The notes under the pieces: model-generated
Database searches by the model: none
Seen by the model: the letters and a program-made list of their open reading frames with translations, nothing else
Told to the model about the DNA's origin: nothing
Program-made: the position numbers and the translations under genes
Assembly: GCF_000371785.1 (NCBI RefSeq)
Contig: NZ_AQUI01000002.1
Location: 4,071,276 to 4,135,275 of the forward strand
Direction of reading: 5' to 3'
DNA: 64,000 nucleotides
DNA from: Actinopolyspora halophila DSM 43834
GTDB taxonomy: Bacteria; Actinomycetota; Actinomycetes; Mycobacteriales; Pseudonocardiaceae
Part shown: piece by piece, positions 37,413 through 46,767 of the stretch
Position numbering within the stretch: position 1 is the stretch's first letter
Layout of the letters: each line of letters starts with the position of its first letter

Positions 37413-38129
37413 CTACTCCGCACGTGTCCACACGGCCACGTGGTACCCGACACCGAACGGCGTGGCGGAGTGGAGCAGCTCCCCCCGCCAAGCGACGTCG
37501 TCGGACCCGACCACCCCGGAGAGAGCCTGCAGGGCCGCCCTCCCCACGACTCCCGAACGCTCCGCCGAGTCGGCGTCCAGTTCATCCAGCTTCCCCGAGC
37601 CGGGCACGGCCAAACCGCCGCTGAGCAGCTCCGTCGCCCAGTCGGGGTCTCCCTCCCGCTCGTAGTCGCCGAACCGGCGCGGGCCGTCGGCGAGGACCAG
37701 CAACCCCGTGGGTTCACCCCAGCTCGGGTTCGACAACCCGGCACCGACCCGCCGGGCGACCGCGGGGGAGGTCTCCTCGTCCAGCAGCCGCATCCGCACG
37801 CTGCCTGCTCCCGCCCGTTCCCGCAGCCATCCGGCGACCAACGCGGACAGGGGAAGCTCGTCGACCCCGCAGTCCCGACTCGCCCCGTCCCGGAGGGAAA
37901 CCGCGACGTCGACGCCGAAACCGGCGAAGCTCCCCGTGCTCGCGGGAGAAAGCTCACCGTTCACTCGTCGATCGGTGCCGATCGCCAACCAGTCCGCCGA
38001 GACCTCCGCGAGGGCGGACACGGCCTGGAGACAGGCCGCGCGCAGCTCTTCGGTCTCCGGCCTGGAACGCACGGTCAACTCCGGCACCAACAGGGGCGGT
38101 TGGGGCACCACGGCGACACGGCTAATCAC
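37413..38129 (-). CDS. Class III extradiol dioxygenase subunit B-like protein
   Basis: A 238-residue protein homologous in position and pattern to Rv2728c, next to miaA. It opens VISRVAVVPQPPLLVPELT and continues with LAIGTDRRV and FGVDVAVSL. This resembles the LigB fold of ring-cleaving dioxygenases and MEMO-like proteins, but the clear iron-binding His pairs of true dioxygenases are not evident. The function is therefore open. The GTG start at 38129 matches how relatives begin. It lies 85 bases upstream of miaA and is probably in the same operon. Confidence 0.75.
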   Translation of the reverse strand: MISRVAVVPQPPLLVPELTVRSRPETEELRAACLQAVSALAEVSADWLAIGTDRRVNGELSPASTGSFAGFGVDVAVSLRDGASRDCGVDELPLSALVAGWLRERAGAGSVRMRLLDEETSPAVARRVGAGLSNPSWGEPTGLLVLADGPRRFGDYEREGDPDWATELLSGGLAVPGSGKLDELDADSAERSGVVGRAALQALSGVVGSDDVAWRGELLHSATPFGVGYHVAVWTRAE

Positions 38130-38534
38130 ACCGTCGAACAGTAGAGGCCCGATCCGGAACGCGCGGGAACGGGCAGGCCCGGGCGACTCGGGCGGGCGTT
38201 CGAGGCCCGCCGCACCGAAGCACCACGCCGGTCCGCGACACGGCGGTAAAGCATCGATCAGCGCGGAAAGGGCTTCCTGGCTCCACAGCTGTGGTGCCGT
38301 CCAATATCGTGGTGGGGCACACTCGTAGCGAGAGCTGTCACCGGGCGTCATCGACCGCACCGGAAGCGCGCCCCGCCGATGTCGGAGCCGCGGGCTGGTC
38401 GATGCGCGACCCGACTGTTTGAATGCGCCGACGGCGGCACATCCGACCACGTGTCGCCGCGTGCTGGGCCCCGCCACGGCGGGGCGCTCGTGCTCGGCAC
38501 GAGCACCTGAGCGGGCAGAAGGAGGAAGCCGGCC
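38130..38534. other. Divergent gap with two hairpins before the DUF349 gene
   Basis: 405 bases. Just upstream of the DUF349 start are two small stems: 38468-38475 with 38478-38485 (GCCCCGCC / GGCGGGGC), and 38486-38493 with 38497-38504 (GCTCGTGC / GCACGAGC). They are directly adjacent, and the ribosome-binding site AGAAGGAGG follows. They could shape the mRNA leader. No gene is seen in the rest. Confidence 0.45.
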
Positions 38535-39857
38535 ATGACAGACCAGGACACGACGCCGAACACCGCCGACGCTTCGGCGGCCGCGGACTCGACAACGAGC
38601 GGTTCGGGACGCGGCGCCGCGCCCGCGGTACCGATCGCCTCCAGCGATCCGGCGCGCTGGGGCCGGGTCGACTCCGAAGGCCAGGTCTACGTGCACACCT
38701 CGAGCGGGGAACGTTTCGTCGGATCCTGGCAGGCGGGGGAGCCGACCGAAGGGCTCGCCCACTTCGCGCGGCGGTTCGACGATCTGCGCACCGAGGCCGA
38801 GCTGCTCGAGACACGGCTCTCGACGGGCTCGGGCGACCCCAAACAGGCGCTGTCCAACGCCAAACACCTGCGCGACGGACTGCCCGAAGCCTCGGTGGTC
38901 GGTGATGTGGACTCGTTGGCCGCGCGCATCGACCACATCGTCGAACGGGCCGAGCACGCGGTGGAACACGCCAAGGCCGAGCGGGAGAAGGCCCGAGCCG
39001 AAGCGGTGGCCCGCAAGGAAGCGCTGGTCGCCGAAGCCGAACAGATCGGCGCCGAGGCCACCAACTGGAAGGCTGCCGGAGATCGCCTCAAGGCCATCTT
39101 CGACGAGTGGAAAACCGTCAAGGGGGTCGACCGCAAGACGGACGAGGCGCTCTGGAAGAGGTTCACCAAGGCCAGGGACGCCTTCAACCGACGCCGCGGA
39201 TCGCACTTCGCCGAGCTGGACCGGCAGCGCAACGTCGCCAAGGAACACAAGCAGGAGCTGGTGAACGAGGCCGAGTCGCTGACCGAGTCCACGGACTGGG
39301 GCCCGACCGCGGACCGCTACAAACAGCTCATGACGGAGTGGAAGTCCGTGGGACGCGCACCCAGGGACAGCGACGAGGCGCTCTGGAAGCGGTTCCGAAC
39401 CGCTCAGGACCGGTTCTTCGCCCGGCGCTCCGAGGCGTTCGCCGAACGCGACGCGGAATTCGCCGAGAACGCCAGGTTGAAGGAGGAACTGCTCGGCGAG
39501 GCCGAGGGGATCGATCCCGACGCCGACCTGAGCGCGGCCCAGTCGCAGTTGCAGCGCATCCAGCGGCGCTGGGACGAGATAGGCAAGGTCCCGCGGGAGC
39601 GGATGCGCGAGCTGGAAGGACGGCTGCGCGCGGTCAACGACCGGGTCCGCTCCGCCGAGCAGACCCGGTGGCGCCAGACCGACCCGGAGGCGCAGGCACG
39701 TGTCGACCAGTTCCGGGAGCGCGTGGAGCAGTACGAGCAGCAGGCGCAGAAGGCGCGTTCGTCCGGCGACGAGAAACGCGCCAAGGAAGCCGACCGGCAG
39801 GCTCAGCAGTGGCGGGAGTGGCTGACGGCCGCGGAGAACGCGCTGGCCGACAGGTAA
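38535..39857 (+). CDS. DUF349 domain-containing protein
   Basis: A 440-residue, highly charged, mostly helical protein matching Rv2731 in position. After a Ser/Thr/Ala-rich leader and a small RWGRVDSEGQVYVHTSSGER domain, three to four DUF349 repeats follow. Each has a W-x7-14-W spacing, for example NWKAAGDRLKAIFDEWKTVK, DWGPTADRYKQLMTEWKSVG and RWDEIGKVPRERMRELEGRL. Long coiled coils are likely. The molecular role is unknown. AGGAGG precedes the ATG. It is convergent with the membrane protein gene and closed by a hairpin at 39870-39907. Confidence 0.87.
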   Translation: MTDQDTTPNTADASAAADSTTSGSGRGAAPAVPIASSDPARWGRVDSEGQVYVHTSSGERFVGSWQAGEPTEGLAHFARRFDDLRTEAELLETRLSTGSGDPKQALSNAKHLRDGLPEASVVGDVDSLAARIDHIVERAEHAVEHAKAEREKARAEAVARKEALVAEAEQIGAEATNWKAAGDRLKAIFDEWKTVKGVDRKTDEALWKRFTKARDAFNRRRGSHFAELDRQRNVAKEHKQELVNEAESLTESTDWGPTADRYKQLMTEWKSVGRAPRDSDEALWKRFRTAQDRFFARRSEAFAERDAEFAENARLKEELLGEAEGIDPDADLSAAQSQLQRIQRRWDEIGKVPRERMRELEGRLRAVNDRVRSAEQTRWRQTDPEAQARVDQFRERVEQYEQQAQKARSSGDEKRAKEADRQAQQWREWLTAAENALADR

Positions 39858-39869
39858 ACCGGTCCGGAC

Positions 39870-39907
39870 TCCGTGGCCCGGTTCCCCGGGAGGGGCCGGG
39901 CCACGGA
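39870..39907. terminator. Bidirectional terminator
   Basis: TCCGTGGCCCGG (39870-39881) pairs perfectly with 39896-39907, followed by AGTCCTCGGTTCTTC. It lies between convergent genes. Confidence 0.75.
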
Positions 39908-39958
39908 AGTCCTCGGTTCTTCACCCGACCACGTCGCGGGCCGCCTCCTCGCGGCGGT

Positions 39959-40435
39959 TCACGGACGGGACCAGGCGATCCGCAACCACTGACTGGCCAG
40001 AACGGCCATCGCGATCGCGGCGAGCACCAGCCCGATGGCGGGACCGGCCTGCCCCTGGGGAACGGTCTGCCGCGACCAGATCGCGATGACCCCCTCGACG
40101 GTCACCACCGAACACGCCATGGCGGTCACCCACGAGAGCGCCCACCGCCTGGTCACCAGCGTCAACGCACCGAGCAGCACTCCGGCTACGATGGCGTTGA
40201 TCGAGAACAGCCGCGGCAGCAGCTTGATCTCCAGCGCCGGATCGGCCTGCCCCGAGACCACCTGCCAACCGCTCGCACCGCCGACCCACGGCAGGATCGC
40301 GGTGAGCACCAGCACCAGCATGACCCCGGTGATCACCAGAGCACGGCCACCGGGATCGATCCTGCGACTCATGTCCCGCTCGGCACGCGACAGGTCGGCG
40401 CGGAACCGCTGCTGTTCACCGGACTGATCCACCAC
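39959..40435 (-). CDS. Four-helix membrane protein (Rv2732c-like)
   Basis: A 158-residue protein. A polar N-terminus (VVDQSGEQQRFRADLSRAER) is followed by four hydrophobic segments at about residues 33-52, 75-93, 97-117 and 127-148. Relatives sit immediately downstream of miaB in mycobacteria, as here, 41 bases from it. Function is unknown. The GTG start is set by GGAGG nearby. Confidence 0.78.
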   Translation of the reverse strand: MVDQSGEQQRFRADLSRAERDMSRRIDPGGRALVITGVMLVLVLTAILPWVGGASGWQVVSGQADPALEIKLLPRLFSINAIVAGVLLGALTLVTRRWALSWVTAMACSVVTVEGVIAIWSRQTVPQGQAGPAIGLVLAAIAMAVLASQWLRIAWSRP

Positions 40436-40476
40436 GGCGTCCTCCTCTGGGAGCTTCCCGGCCCGCGCATTGTCAC

Positions 40477-41973
40477 TCAACAGCCGCACCCCTGCTCCGC
40501 GGACTCGGCGGGCTCGGCGGACGGAGCCCCGAAAGTGGGAAGTCCGAGACCGACCCCCGAGGTCTTGGGGCGCTGGCCGACCTCCCAGTGGTCCCCCGCC
40601 TTCGTACGGCGGTGTTCGCTCACCCCGTCATCGGCGAGCAGGTGGTGCGGAGCCGCCTGGCTGACCCTGGTGCGTACCACGTCCCCGGGCCGGATCCGGT
40701 CCTCGACCTCCCCGCTCGGGGTGAAGTGCACCAGACGGCCGTCCCTGGCACGTCCCGACCAGCGGGCGGTGTGCGCGTTCTTGCGTCCGGCGCCCTCGGC
40801 GACGAGCAGTTCGACCTCGCTGCCGACCAGCTCGGAGTTGGCCTCCAGCGAGATCTCGTTCTGCAGTTCGACCAGTCGGTCGTAGCGCTGCTGCACCACT
40901 TCCTTGGGGAGCTGCCCCTCCATCTCCGCGGCCTGGGTGCCCGGACGCTTGGAGTACTGGAAGGTGAAGGCGCTGGCGAACCGAGCCCTGCGGACCACGT
41001 CGAGGGTGGCCTCGAAGTCCTCCTCGGTCTCACCGGGGAAACCGACGATGATGTCGGTGGTGATCGCCGCGTGCGGCATGGCCGCGCGCACCTTGTCCAC
41101 GATGCCGAGGTAGCGCTCGGCGCGGTAGGAGCGCCGCATCGCCTTGAGCATCCGATCGGAGCCCGACTGCAACGGCATGTGCAGCTGCGGGCACACGTTC
41201 GGCGTCTCGGCCATGGCGGAGATGACGTCGTCGGTGAAGTCCCTCGGATGCGGGGAGGTGAAACGCACGCGTTCCAACCCCTCGATGTCACCGCAGGAGC
41301 GCAGCAGCTTGCCGAACGCGTAGCGGTCGCCGAACTCCACCCCGTAGGCGTTGACGTTCTGTCCCAGCAGGGTCACTTCCAGCACGCCCTCGGAGGCCAA
41401 CGCGCCGACCTCGGCGAGCACGTCCCCCGGACGCCGGTCCTTCTCCTTGCCGCGCAGCGCGGGCACGATGCAGAAGGTGCAGGTGTTGTTGCAGCCGACC
41501 GAGACCGACACCCAACCGGAGTAGGCGGACTCGCGCCGCGCCGGGAGGGTCGAGGGGAACTTGTCCAGCGACTCGAGGATCTCGACCTCGGCCTCCTCGT
41601 TGTGCCGGGCGCGTTCGAGCAGCGTCGGCAACGATCCGAGGTTGTGCGTGCCGAAGACCGCGTCGACCCACGGCGCCCGCCGCACGATCTCGCCGCGGTC
41701 CTTCTGCGCGAGGCAACCGCCGACGGCTATCTGCATGCCGGGGTGTTCCTGCTTGGCGGAGCGCAGTCGGCCCAGATTGCCGTAGAGGCGGTTGTCCGCG
41801 TTCTCCCGCACGGCGCAGGTGTTGAACACGACCAGGTCCGCGGTGCCCTCCCCGGAGGACCGCACGTAGCCCGCTTCCTCCAGCACGCCGGAGATCCGCT
41901 CCGAGTCGTGCACGTTCATCTGGCAGCCATACGTGCGCACTTCGAATGACTGAGGCGCCCGATTGTCCGTCAC
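40477..41973 (-). CDS. miaB: tRNA-2-methylthio-N6-dimethylallyladenosine synthase
   Basis: A 498-residue radical-SAM methylthiotransferase acting on i6A37 of tRNA. The N-terminal cluster ligands are Cys17, Cys53 and Cys87 (YGCQMN, NTCAVR, GGCLAQ). The radical-SAM cluster is Cys161, Cys165 and Cys168 (CNNTCTFC). The C-terminal TRAM domain runs to about residue 440. GTG at 41973 has GGTGGGAGC directly upstream. The tail is unusual: after the TRAM domain come about 40 extra residues ending EQGCGC, adding two Cys not part of the known clusters. Confidence 0.95.
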   Translation of the reverse strand: MTDNRAPQSFEVRTYGCQMNVHDSERISGVLEEAGYVRSSGEGTADLVVFNTCAVRENADNRLYGNLGRLRSAKQEHPGMQIAVGGCLAQKDRGEIVRRAPWVDAVFGTHNLGSLPTLLERARHNEEAEVEILESLDKFPSTLPARRESAYSGWVSVSVGCNNTCTFCIVPALRGKEKDRRPGDVLAEVGALASEGVLEVTLLGQNVNAYGVEFGDRYAFGKLLRSCGDIEGLERVRFTSPHPRDFTDDVISAMAETPNVCPQLHMPLQSGSDRMLKAMRRSYRAERYLGIVDKVRAAMPHAAITTDIIVGFPGETEEDFEATLDVVRRARFASAFTFQYSKRPGTQAAEMEGQLPKEVVQQRYDRLVELQNEISLEANSELVGSEVELLVAEGAGRKNAHTARWSGRARDGRLVHFTPSGEVEDRIRPGDVVRTRVSQAAPHHLLADDGVSEHRRTKAGDHWEVGQRPKTSGVGLGLPTFGAPSAEPAESAEQGCGC

Positions 41974-42369
41974 GCTCCCACCATATCCCCTGGTGGGAAG
42001 CACTCTTTCGTGGTATGGGCGCAGCCGGTTCCGCCGCTGCTCCGCCGAAGAGCGTCGCTGGTCACTGCCCCACCCCCGCACGCGGAAGCGGCGGCCCGGC
42101 GGCGGAGCTCCGCTCACGAGCCGGCGGGAGGTTCCGCGCCGAGCACCCCACGACAACCGAGGCGGAAACCGTCCGCGCCGGGAGTCGAGGACGGGGGCGT
42201 TCCACACCGCGTGTAACCGGACGAATCCCCCGTGCGTTCGCGAAGCCGCCCCGCGAACGAACGTAATCGAGTTGCAATCTCCGTTGATCGATGGGTGCTG
42301 GACTCACCGCCGTGTGCGGCTTAGGTTGCCGTCATCGTGTTCGCCGCTCCCGACCGGTCTGGAGATCGA
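41974..42369 (+). promoter_or_regulatory. Upstream region of the gluABCD operon
   Basis: 396 bases without a gene. The best promoter is TGGACT (42299-42304), a 17-base spacer and TAGGTT (42322-42327), placing a start about 35 bases before gluA. The sequence around 42241-42300 is AT-richer than the rest. An isolated TTAGGTT at 42321 resembles half of an IdeR site but lacks the other half. Confidence 0.4.
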
Positions 42370-43125
42370 ATGACCGAAGCTTCCACGGATACGCCGATGA
42401 TCCGGGTGTCCGCGGTCGACAAGTACTTCGGCTCGCTGCACGTCCTCTCCGACATCGATCTGGAGATCCCGCGTGGGCAGGTCGTGGTGGTTCTCGGTCC
42501 GTCCGGATCGGGCAAGTCCACCCTCTGCCGCGTGCTCAACAGACTCGAGGTGGTGAGCTCGGGGTCGATCCTCGTGGACGGAGTCCCGCTCCCGGAGGAG
42601 GGCCGTGCGCTCGCCGAGCTGCGCGCCGACGTCGGAATGGTGTTCCAGCAGTTCAACCTGTTCGCCCACAAGAGCATCATCGACAACGTCACGCTCGGCC
42701 CCGTCAAGGTCCGCAAACTGGGCAAGAACGAGGCCCGTGAAGAGGGAATGCGCCTGCTGCGTCGCGTGGGAATCGCGGACCAGGCCGAGAAGTACCCGGC
42801 GCAGCTGTCCGGTGGTCAGCAGCAGCGCGCCGCGATCGCGCGAGCGCTGGCCATGCGCCCCAAGGTGATGCTCTTCGACGAACCCACCTCGGCGCTGGAC
42901 CCCGAGATGGTCAGCGAGGTCCTCGAGGTCATGGCCGACCTGGCCGAGGAGGGCATGACCATGCTGGTCGTCAGCCACGAGATGGGCTTCGCGCGGCGTG
43001 CGGCCCACCGGGTGCTGTTCATGGCGGACGGGGAGGTCGTCGAGGACACCACTCCCCAGCGGTTCTTCGAGGAACCGGAATCGGACCGCGCCAAGGACTT
43101 CCTCGGCAAGATCCTCACCCACTGA
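42370..43125 (+). CDS. gluA: Glutamate ABC transporter ATP-binding protein
   Basis: A 251-residue ATPase of the polar amino-acid importer family. Walker A is GPSGSGKS, the Q-loop VFQQFNLF, the signature LSGGQQQR and Walker [13 protein letters not shown], with the switch His in [11 protein letters not shown] at 42370 (MTEASTDTP) has GGAG just upstream. It is first of four genes matching gluABCD of Corynebacterium, which there also lies near recA-recX. Confidence 0.93.
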   Translation: MTEASTDTPMIRVSAVDKYFGSLHVLSDIDLEIPRGQVVVVLGPSGSGKSTLCRVLNRLEVVSSGSILVDGVPLPEEGRALAELRADVGMVFQQFNLFAHKSIIDNVTLGPVKVRKLGKNEAREEGMRLLRRVGIADQAEKYPAQLSGGQQQRAAIARALAMRPKVMLFDEPTSALDPEMVSEVLEVMADLAEEGMTMLVVSHEMGFARRAAHRVLFMADGEVVEDTTPQRFFEEPESDRAKDFLGKILTH

Positions 43126-43184
43126 CACCGACGACACCCCACGGACACCGGCCGCCACAGCGGCCAACACTGGAAGGGACACCC

Positions 43185-44072
43185 ATGCGCAAAGGCAAGC
43201 TGACCGCTGCCGCCGTGGCGGCCTCGACGAGCCTGTTGCTCGGTGCCTGCGGAGGCGGAGCGAGTTCCGAGGGATTCTCGGCTCCCGTCGCGGAGGACCC
43301 CTCGTTCGAGCAGGGCACGACCATGGCCGAATTCGCCGAGCGGGGCGAGATCACCATCGGGACGAAGTACGACCAGCCGCTGTTCGGCCTGCAGGGCCTG
43401 AACGGTGAGATGCAGGGCTTCGACGTCGCCATCGGCGAGATCATCGCGGGCCAGCTCGGCATATCCGCGGACAAGATCAACTGGCAGGAGACCCCGAGCA
43501 AGAACCGCGAGAAGTACATCCAGGACGGCACGGTCGACATGGTCGTGGCGACCTACACGATCAACGACAAGCGCGCCGAGCGCGTGAGTTTCGCCGGTCC
43601 GTACTACGAGGCCGGTCAGGACCTGATGGTGCGCCAGGACAACGACTCGATCACGGGCGCGGAGTCGCTGCGGGACAGCGACGCCAAGGTCTGCTCGGCG
43701 CACGGCTCCACCCCCTCCGAGCGGATCCGCGAGTACGTCGACGAGTCCAGACTGGTGCTGTTCGACTCCTACTCCAAGTGCGCAGACGCGCTGAGCAACG
43801 GCCAGGTCCAGGCCGTCACCACCGACGACGCGATCCTGATGGGACTGGTCAGCGAACGCGAGGAGGACCAGTTCAAGGTGGTCGGCAACACCTTCAGCGA
43901 GGAGCCCTACGGCGTGGGCATTCCCAAGGGCGACACGGACTTCTGCGAGTTCGTCAACGAGAGCCTGCGCACCGCCGCGGAGAACGGCAGCTACGCGGAG
44001 GCGTGGAACACCACGGCGGGAGAGGTCTCCGAGAAAACCCCGGAACTGCCCGAACTCCGGTCCTGTAGCTGA
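43185..44072 (+). CDS. gluB: Glutamate-binding lipoprotein
   Basis: A 295-residue family 3 solute-binding protein. The lipoprotein signal ends LLLGAC, with Cys24 lipidated. Lobe I contains EITIGTKYDQPLFG and GFDVAIGEIIAGQL; the RAERVSFAGPYYEAGQDLMV segment leads to lobe II (DAKVCSAHGSTPSERI, YGVGIPKGDTDFCEFVN). Two Cys in lobe II may form a disulfide. GGAAGGGA precedes the ATG. The gap to gluC is 211 bases and contains a terminator-like hairpin. Confidence 0.93.
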   Translation: MRKGKLTAAAVAASTSLLLGACGGGASSEGFSAPVAEDPSFEQGTTMAEFAERGEITIGTKYDQPLFGLQGLNGEMQGFDVAIGEIIAGQLGISADKINWQETPSKNREKYIQDGTVDMVVATYTINDKRAERVSFAGPYYEAGQDLMVRQDNDSITGAESLRDSDAKVCSAHGSTPSERIREYVDESRLVLFDSYSKCADALSNGQVQAVTTDDAILMGLVSEREEDQFKVVGNTFSEEPYGVGIPKGDTDFCEFVNESLRTAAENGSYAEAWNTTAGEVSEKTPELPELRSCS

Positions 44073-44235
44073 TCCGTCTTTCCGCTGAACGGAGCCTGTG
44101 CACGACACCGCTCGCGCCTCGGACAGGTCGAGCCGGGGCGTGTGAGTCGCTCGCCGCGCCTGCCGGAACTCGCCGGGCACCGGGTCTCCGGCCCGCTCCC
44201 GGCTCGTCGGGTCGACCGCGGAACAGGCTCCGCAG

Positions 44236-44268
44236 AGGGGCATCGGCGATTCCGGTGCCCCTTTCTGT
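44236..44268 (+). terminator. Terminator/attenuator-like hairpin between gluB and gluC
   Basis: AGGGGCATCGG (44236-44246) pairs with CCGGTGCCCCT (44252-44262) with one G-U pair and a five-base loop, followed by TTCTGTTG. It ends about 20 bases before the gluC start. It could cap most transcripts after gluB, giving excess binding protein over permease. Confidence 0.6.
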
Positions 44269-44283
44269 TGGCTGGAGTGCACC

Positions 44284-44934
44284 GTGCAAGTCCTCACAGA
44301 GAACTATCAGCTCTACCTGAACGGTATCTGGACCACACTGCGGATCTGCTTCTACGCGGGGCTGCTCACCCTGCTCGTGGGCACGCTCATAGCGGGATTC
44401 CGCGTCTCGCCGCTGGCTCCGCTGCGTGCCTTCGGCACCGCCTGGGTGACGGTGTTCCGCAACTGCCCACTGGTGGTGGTGCTGTTCTTCGTGGCGTTCG
44501 CGATCCCCACCCTCGGGCTCAACGCCTCCTACTTCGTGTTCGGCACCATCGGCCTCGCGCTGTACACCTCGGCGTTCGTCTGCGAAGCGATCCGCAGCGG
44601 CATCAACTCCGTCTCCTCCGGACAGGCCGAGGCCGCCCGCTCGATAGGGCTCGGGTTCACGCAGACCCTGCGACTGGTGATCCTGCCGCAGGCAGTGCGC
44701 AGCATCGTCCCCCCGCTGGGCAGCGTGATGATCGCGATGATCAAGAACTCCGCCATCGCGGGGGCCTTCGGAGTCGGAGGGGACCTGTACGAAACCGGAA
44801 CCCGGTTGTCCTCCGCACAGGGTGAGGCGATCGTGCCGGTGCTGCTGGGTGTGGCCCTCGGTTACCTGATCATCACCATCCCGGCGGGACTGCTGCTGGG
44901 GTACGTGGAACGGAAGGTGGCGATCGCGCGATGA
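44284..44934 (+). CDS. gluC: Glutamate ABC transporter permease
   Basis: A 216-residue permease with about five membrane helices. The EAA loop appears in SGQAEAARSIGLGFTQTL and is followed by LPQAVRSIVPPLGS. GTG at 44284 (VQVLTENYQLYL) has GGAG eight bases upstream. Its stop overlaps the gluD start (ATGA). Confidence 0.92.
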   Translation: MQVLTENYQLYLNGIWTTLRICFYAGLLTLLVGTLIAGFRVSPLAPLRAFGTAWVTVFRNCPLVVVLFFVAFAIPTLGLNASYFVFGTIGLALYTSAFVCEAIRSGINSVSSGQAEAARSIGLGFTQTLRLVILPQAVRSIVPPLGSVMIAMIKNSAIAGAFGVGGDLYETGTRLSSAQGEAIVPVLLGVALGYLIITIPAGLLLGYVERKVAIAR

Positions 44935-45800
44935 CCGACTCGGTGTTGTACGAGGCCCCCGGTCCACGAGCCAGGCGCCGGGCGCGCTACGCCAGCGTCG
45001 TGACCGCGCTCGTGCTGCTCGCGGGGCTGACCTGGGCGCTGTACCGTTTCGCCACGAAAGGAGAGTTCGCCTACGACAAGTGGGGGGCCCTGGTCGACCC
45101 CACGAACGAGAACTTCACCGCACTGTGGACGCTGCTGGGCGGGGGGCTCGTCAACACGCTGATGGCGGCGGGCTGGTCCATACTGTTCTCACTGGTGATC
45201 GGCACGCTGCTCGCGCTGACCCGGATCACGGCCGCCGCGTGGTACCGCTGGGCGGTCGTCGGGGTGATCGAGCTGCTGCGCGGTACTCCCGTGGTCGTGC
45301 TGATCTTCTTCTCCGCCCAGGCACTGCCCGCGCTCGGACTGGACATCTCCCTGATGTGGGCCCTGGTCGTCGGGTTGACCGCGTACAACTGCGTGATCAT
45401 CGCCGAGATCGTGCGCGCGGGCATCGCCGCTCTCCCCAGTGGACAGAGCGAGGCCGCCTACGCGGTGGGGATGCGCAGACACCAGGTGATGTTCAGCGTG
45501 CTGCTGCCGCAGGCCTTCCGCGCGATGCTGCCCGCGCTGATAAGTCAGCTGGTCGTGGTGCTCAAGGACACCTCGCTGGGCTTCACCATCAGCTACCCGG
45601 AGTTCGTGCAGCGCGGCGAGATCGCCATCGAGAACCTCGGCAACCAGATCCAGGTCTACCTGGTGGTGGCCGTGGTGTTCATCCTGATCAATTACACGTT
45701 GAGCAGAGTCGCGGTCCACACCGAACGCGCGCTGAGCAGGGGGAGCAAGTCCTCCGCCGCCGCGCGGGAGCCCGAGAGCGCCGCGGCCACGGGGGACTGA
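44931..45800 (+). CDS. gluD: Glutamate ABC transporter permease
   Basis: A 289-residue permease. An N-terminal helix (YASVVTALVLLAGLTWALYR) and a periplasmic segment precede the permease core. The EAA loop is SGQSEAAYAVGMRRHQVM, with LPQAFRAMLPALISQ after it. A polar C-terminal tail of about 30 residues is Ser/Ala/Glu-rich. It pairs with GluC to form the channel. Confidence 0.92.
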   Translation: MTDSVLYEAPGPRARRRARYASVVTALVLLAGLTWALYRFATKGEFAYDKWGALVDPTNENFTALWTLLGGGLVNTLMAAGWSILFSLVIGTLLALTRITAAAWYRWAVVGVIELLRGTPVVVLIFFSAQALPALGLDISLMWALVVGLTAYNCVIIAEIVRAGIAALPSGQSEAAYAVGMRRHQVMFSVLLPQAFRAMLPALISQLVVVLKDTSLGFTISYPEFVQRGEIAIENLGNQIQVYLVVAVVFILINYTLSRVAVHTERALSRGSKSSAAAREPESAAATGD

Positions 45801-45816
45801 TCGAAGTTCTCCGTTC

Positions 45817-45860
45817 GGCTCGCGTGGGTGGTCACTCGACGCCCACCATCCACGCGAGCC
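45817..45860. terminator. Bidirectional terminator after gluD
   Basis: GGCTCGCGTGG (45817-45827) pairs perfectly with 45850-45860, with a further short inner pairing. It lies between convergent genes. Confidence 0.7.
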
Positions 45861-45872
45861 GCGGCGTGCCCG

Positions 45873-46523
45873 CTACTCACCGGACAGTTCGGGGGGTCGT
45901 GAGTTCGGACGCCGCTCCAGCAGGGTCCGCTCCGCGGCGTGCTGCCAGCTTCCGTCCGACACGGCCTCGCTCAGGATTCCCCGCAGTCGCGCGCGGAACT
46001 TCTCGTCCCCCGGTTCGATGCCGACGAACCGCTCGACGCGCTCACCGGCGGAGTCGGTGGTCACCGCGTAGGGAGCCACCACCCGCATCCCGTCCGTCCC
46101 GCGTTCGATGCCCCCGAGCTGCACGTCCACGCTGCCGCGGGAAACCGCCCCGCTCCGCAGCCCCGGCGGGAGACGTCGAAAAGCGAGCTGCTCGCGCGGG
46201 TCCAACCCCAGCCCTTCGGTGATGATCCGAGCGATCCGCACGTCGAAACCGCGGTACCGCCCCTCGGAGCGGCGCACGAAGTCGGGGGCGTCCGTGGGCA
46301 CGCCGACCAGCAGAGTTCCCCGACTCCGGATATCGGCCACCGCGGGCGACTCGGGCAGCTCGTCCTCGGCCGCCGCCCCGGTGCTTTCCACAGTGGACGA
46401 ACCTGCTCCCGTGCCCCGCTCCGGAGACGCGAGCCCGGACGCTCCACCACCCCCGCCACATCCGGACAGCACCGAGACGAGCACCGCACCGGCCACCGTC
46501 ACCGAGATCGCTCTACCCCACAT
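45873..46523 (-). CDS. Shortened family 3 solute-binding lipoprotein
   Basis: A 216-residue protein. The signal (MWGRAISVTVAGAVLVSVLS) ends in the lipobox LSGC, and a Gly/Ser linker follows. Lobe I is complete: IRSRGTLLVGVPTDAPDF, GFDVRIARIITEGLG, GSVDVQLGGIERG and MRVVAPYAVTT. The sequence then jumps to the final hinge helix (FVGIEPGDEKFRARLRGILS). Compared with GluB about 100 residues of lobe II are missing, without a frameshift. It may bind ligand differently, act as a sensor, or be decaying. It is convergent with gluD. Confidence 0.75.
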   Translation of the reverse strand: MWGRAISVTVAGAVLVSVLSGCGGGGGASGLASPERGTGAGSSTVESTGAAAEDELPESPAVADIRSRGTLLVGVPTDAPDFVRRSEGRYRGFDVRIARIITEGLGLDPREQLAFRRLPPGLRSGAVSRGSVDVQLGGIERGTDGMRVVAPYAVTTDSAGERVERFVGIEPGDEKFRARLRGILSEAVSDGSWQHAAERTLLERRPNSRPPELSGE

Positions 46524-46607
46524 ACCCGCGATCCTCGTATTCCGCGAGCCCCGTGTCCACTTACCTGACGCGGCGTCAGGGGAGTGCGCGGTTTGGCCTG
46601 CTCGGAA

Positions 46608-46735
46608 GGTTCCGCTGGGGGACCTCGGTCGGGGTCTCGCCGCTCCGATCCCCGACATCGGGTAGCGACCTGCACGACGTCGGGCCGGCCGTCCTCGCGA
46701 GACCCGTGCCCGAGAACCCCGGCGGTGCGAGTGGC
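46608..46735. repeat. Dispersed intergenic repeat, copy C
   Basis: This has the same block order as 33609-33760: GGTTCCG, GTCTCGCCG, TCCCCGACATCGGG, GCGACCTGCACGACGTCGGG and GTCCTCGCGAGACC, in the same orientation. It continues into GAGAACCCCGGCGG. It is followed within ten bases by the repeated palindrome. Confidence 0.6.
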
Positions 46736-46744
46736 TCGGGTAGT

Positions 46745-46767
46745 GGAAAGCGGCCGCGCCGCTTTCC
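46745..46767. repeat. Second copy of the palindromic 23-mer
   Basis: Identical to 9042-9064 (GGAAAGCGGC...GCCGCTTTCC). Here the flanks CTCGGG and CCCGAG can extend the hairpin after a short internal mismatch. It directly follows repeat copy C. Confidence 0.7.

Noticed and set aside
42315-42335. TTAGGTT before gluA resembling an IdeR site
   Set aside because: Only one half-site is present; the second half shows no match. It is better read as part of a -10 region.
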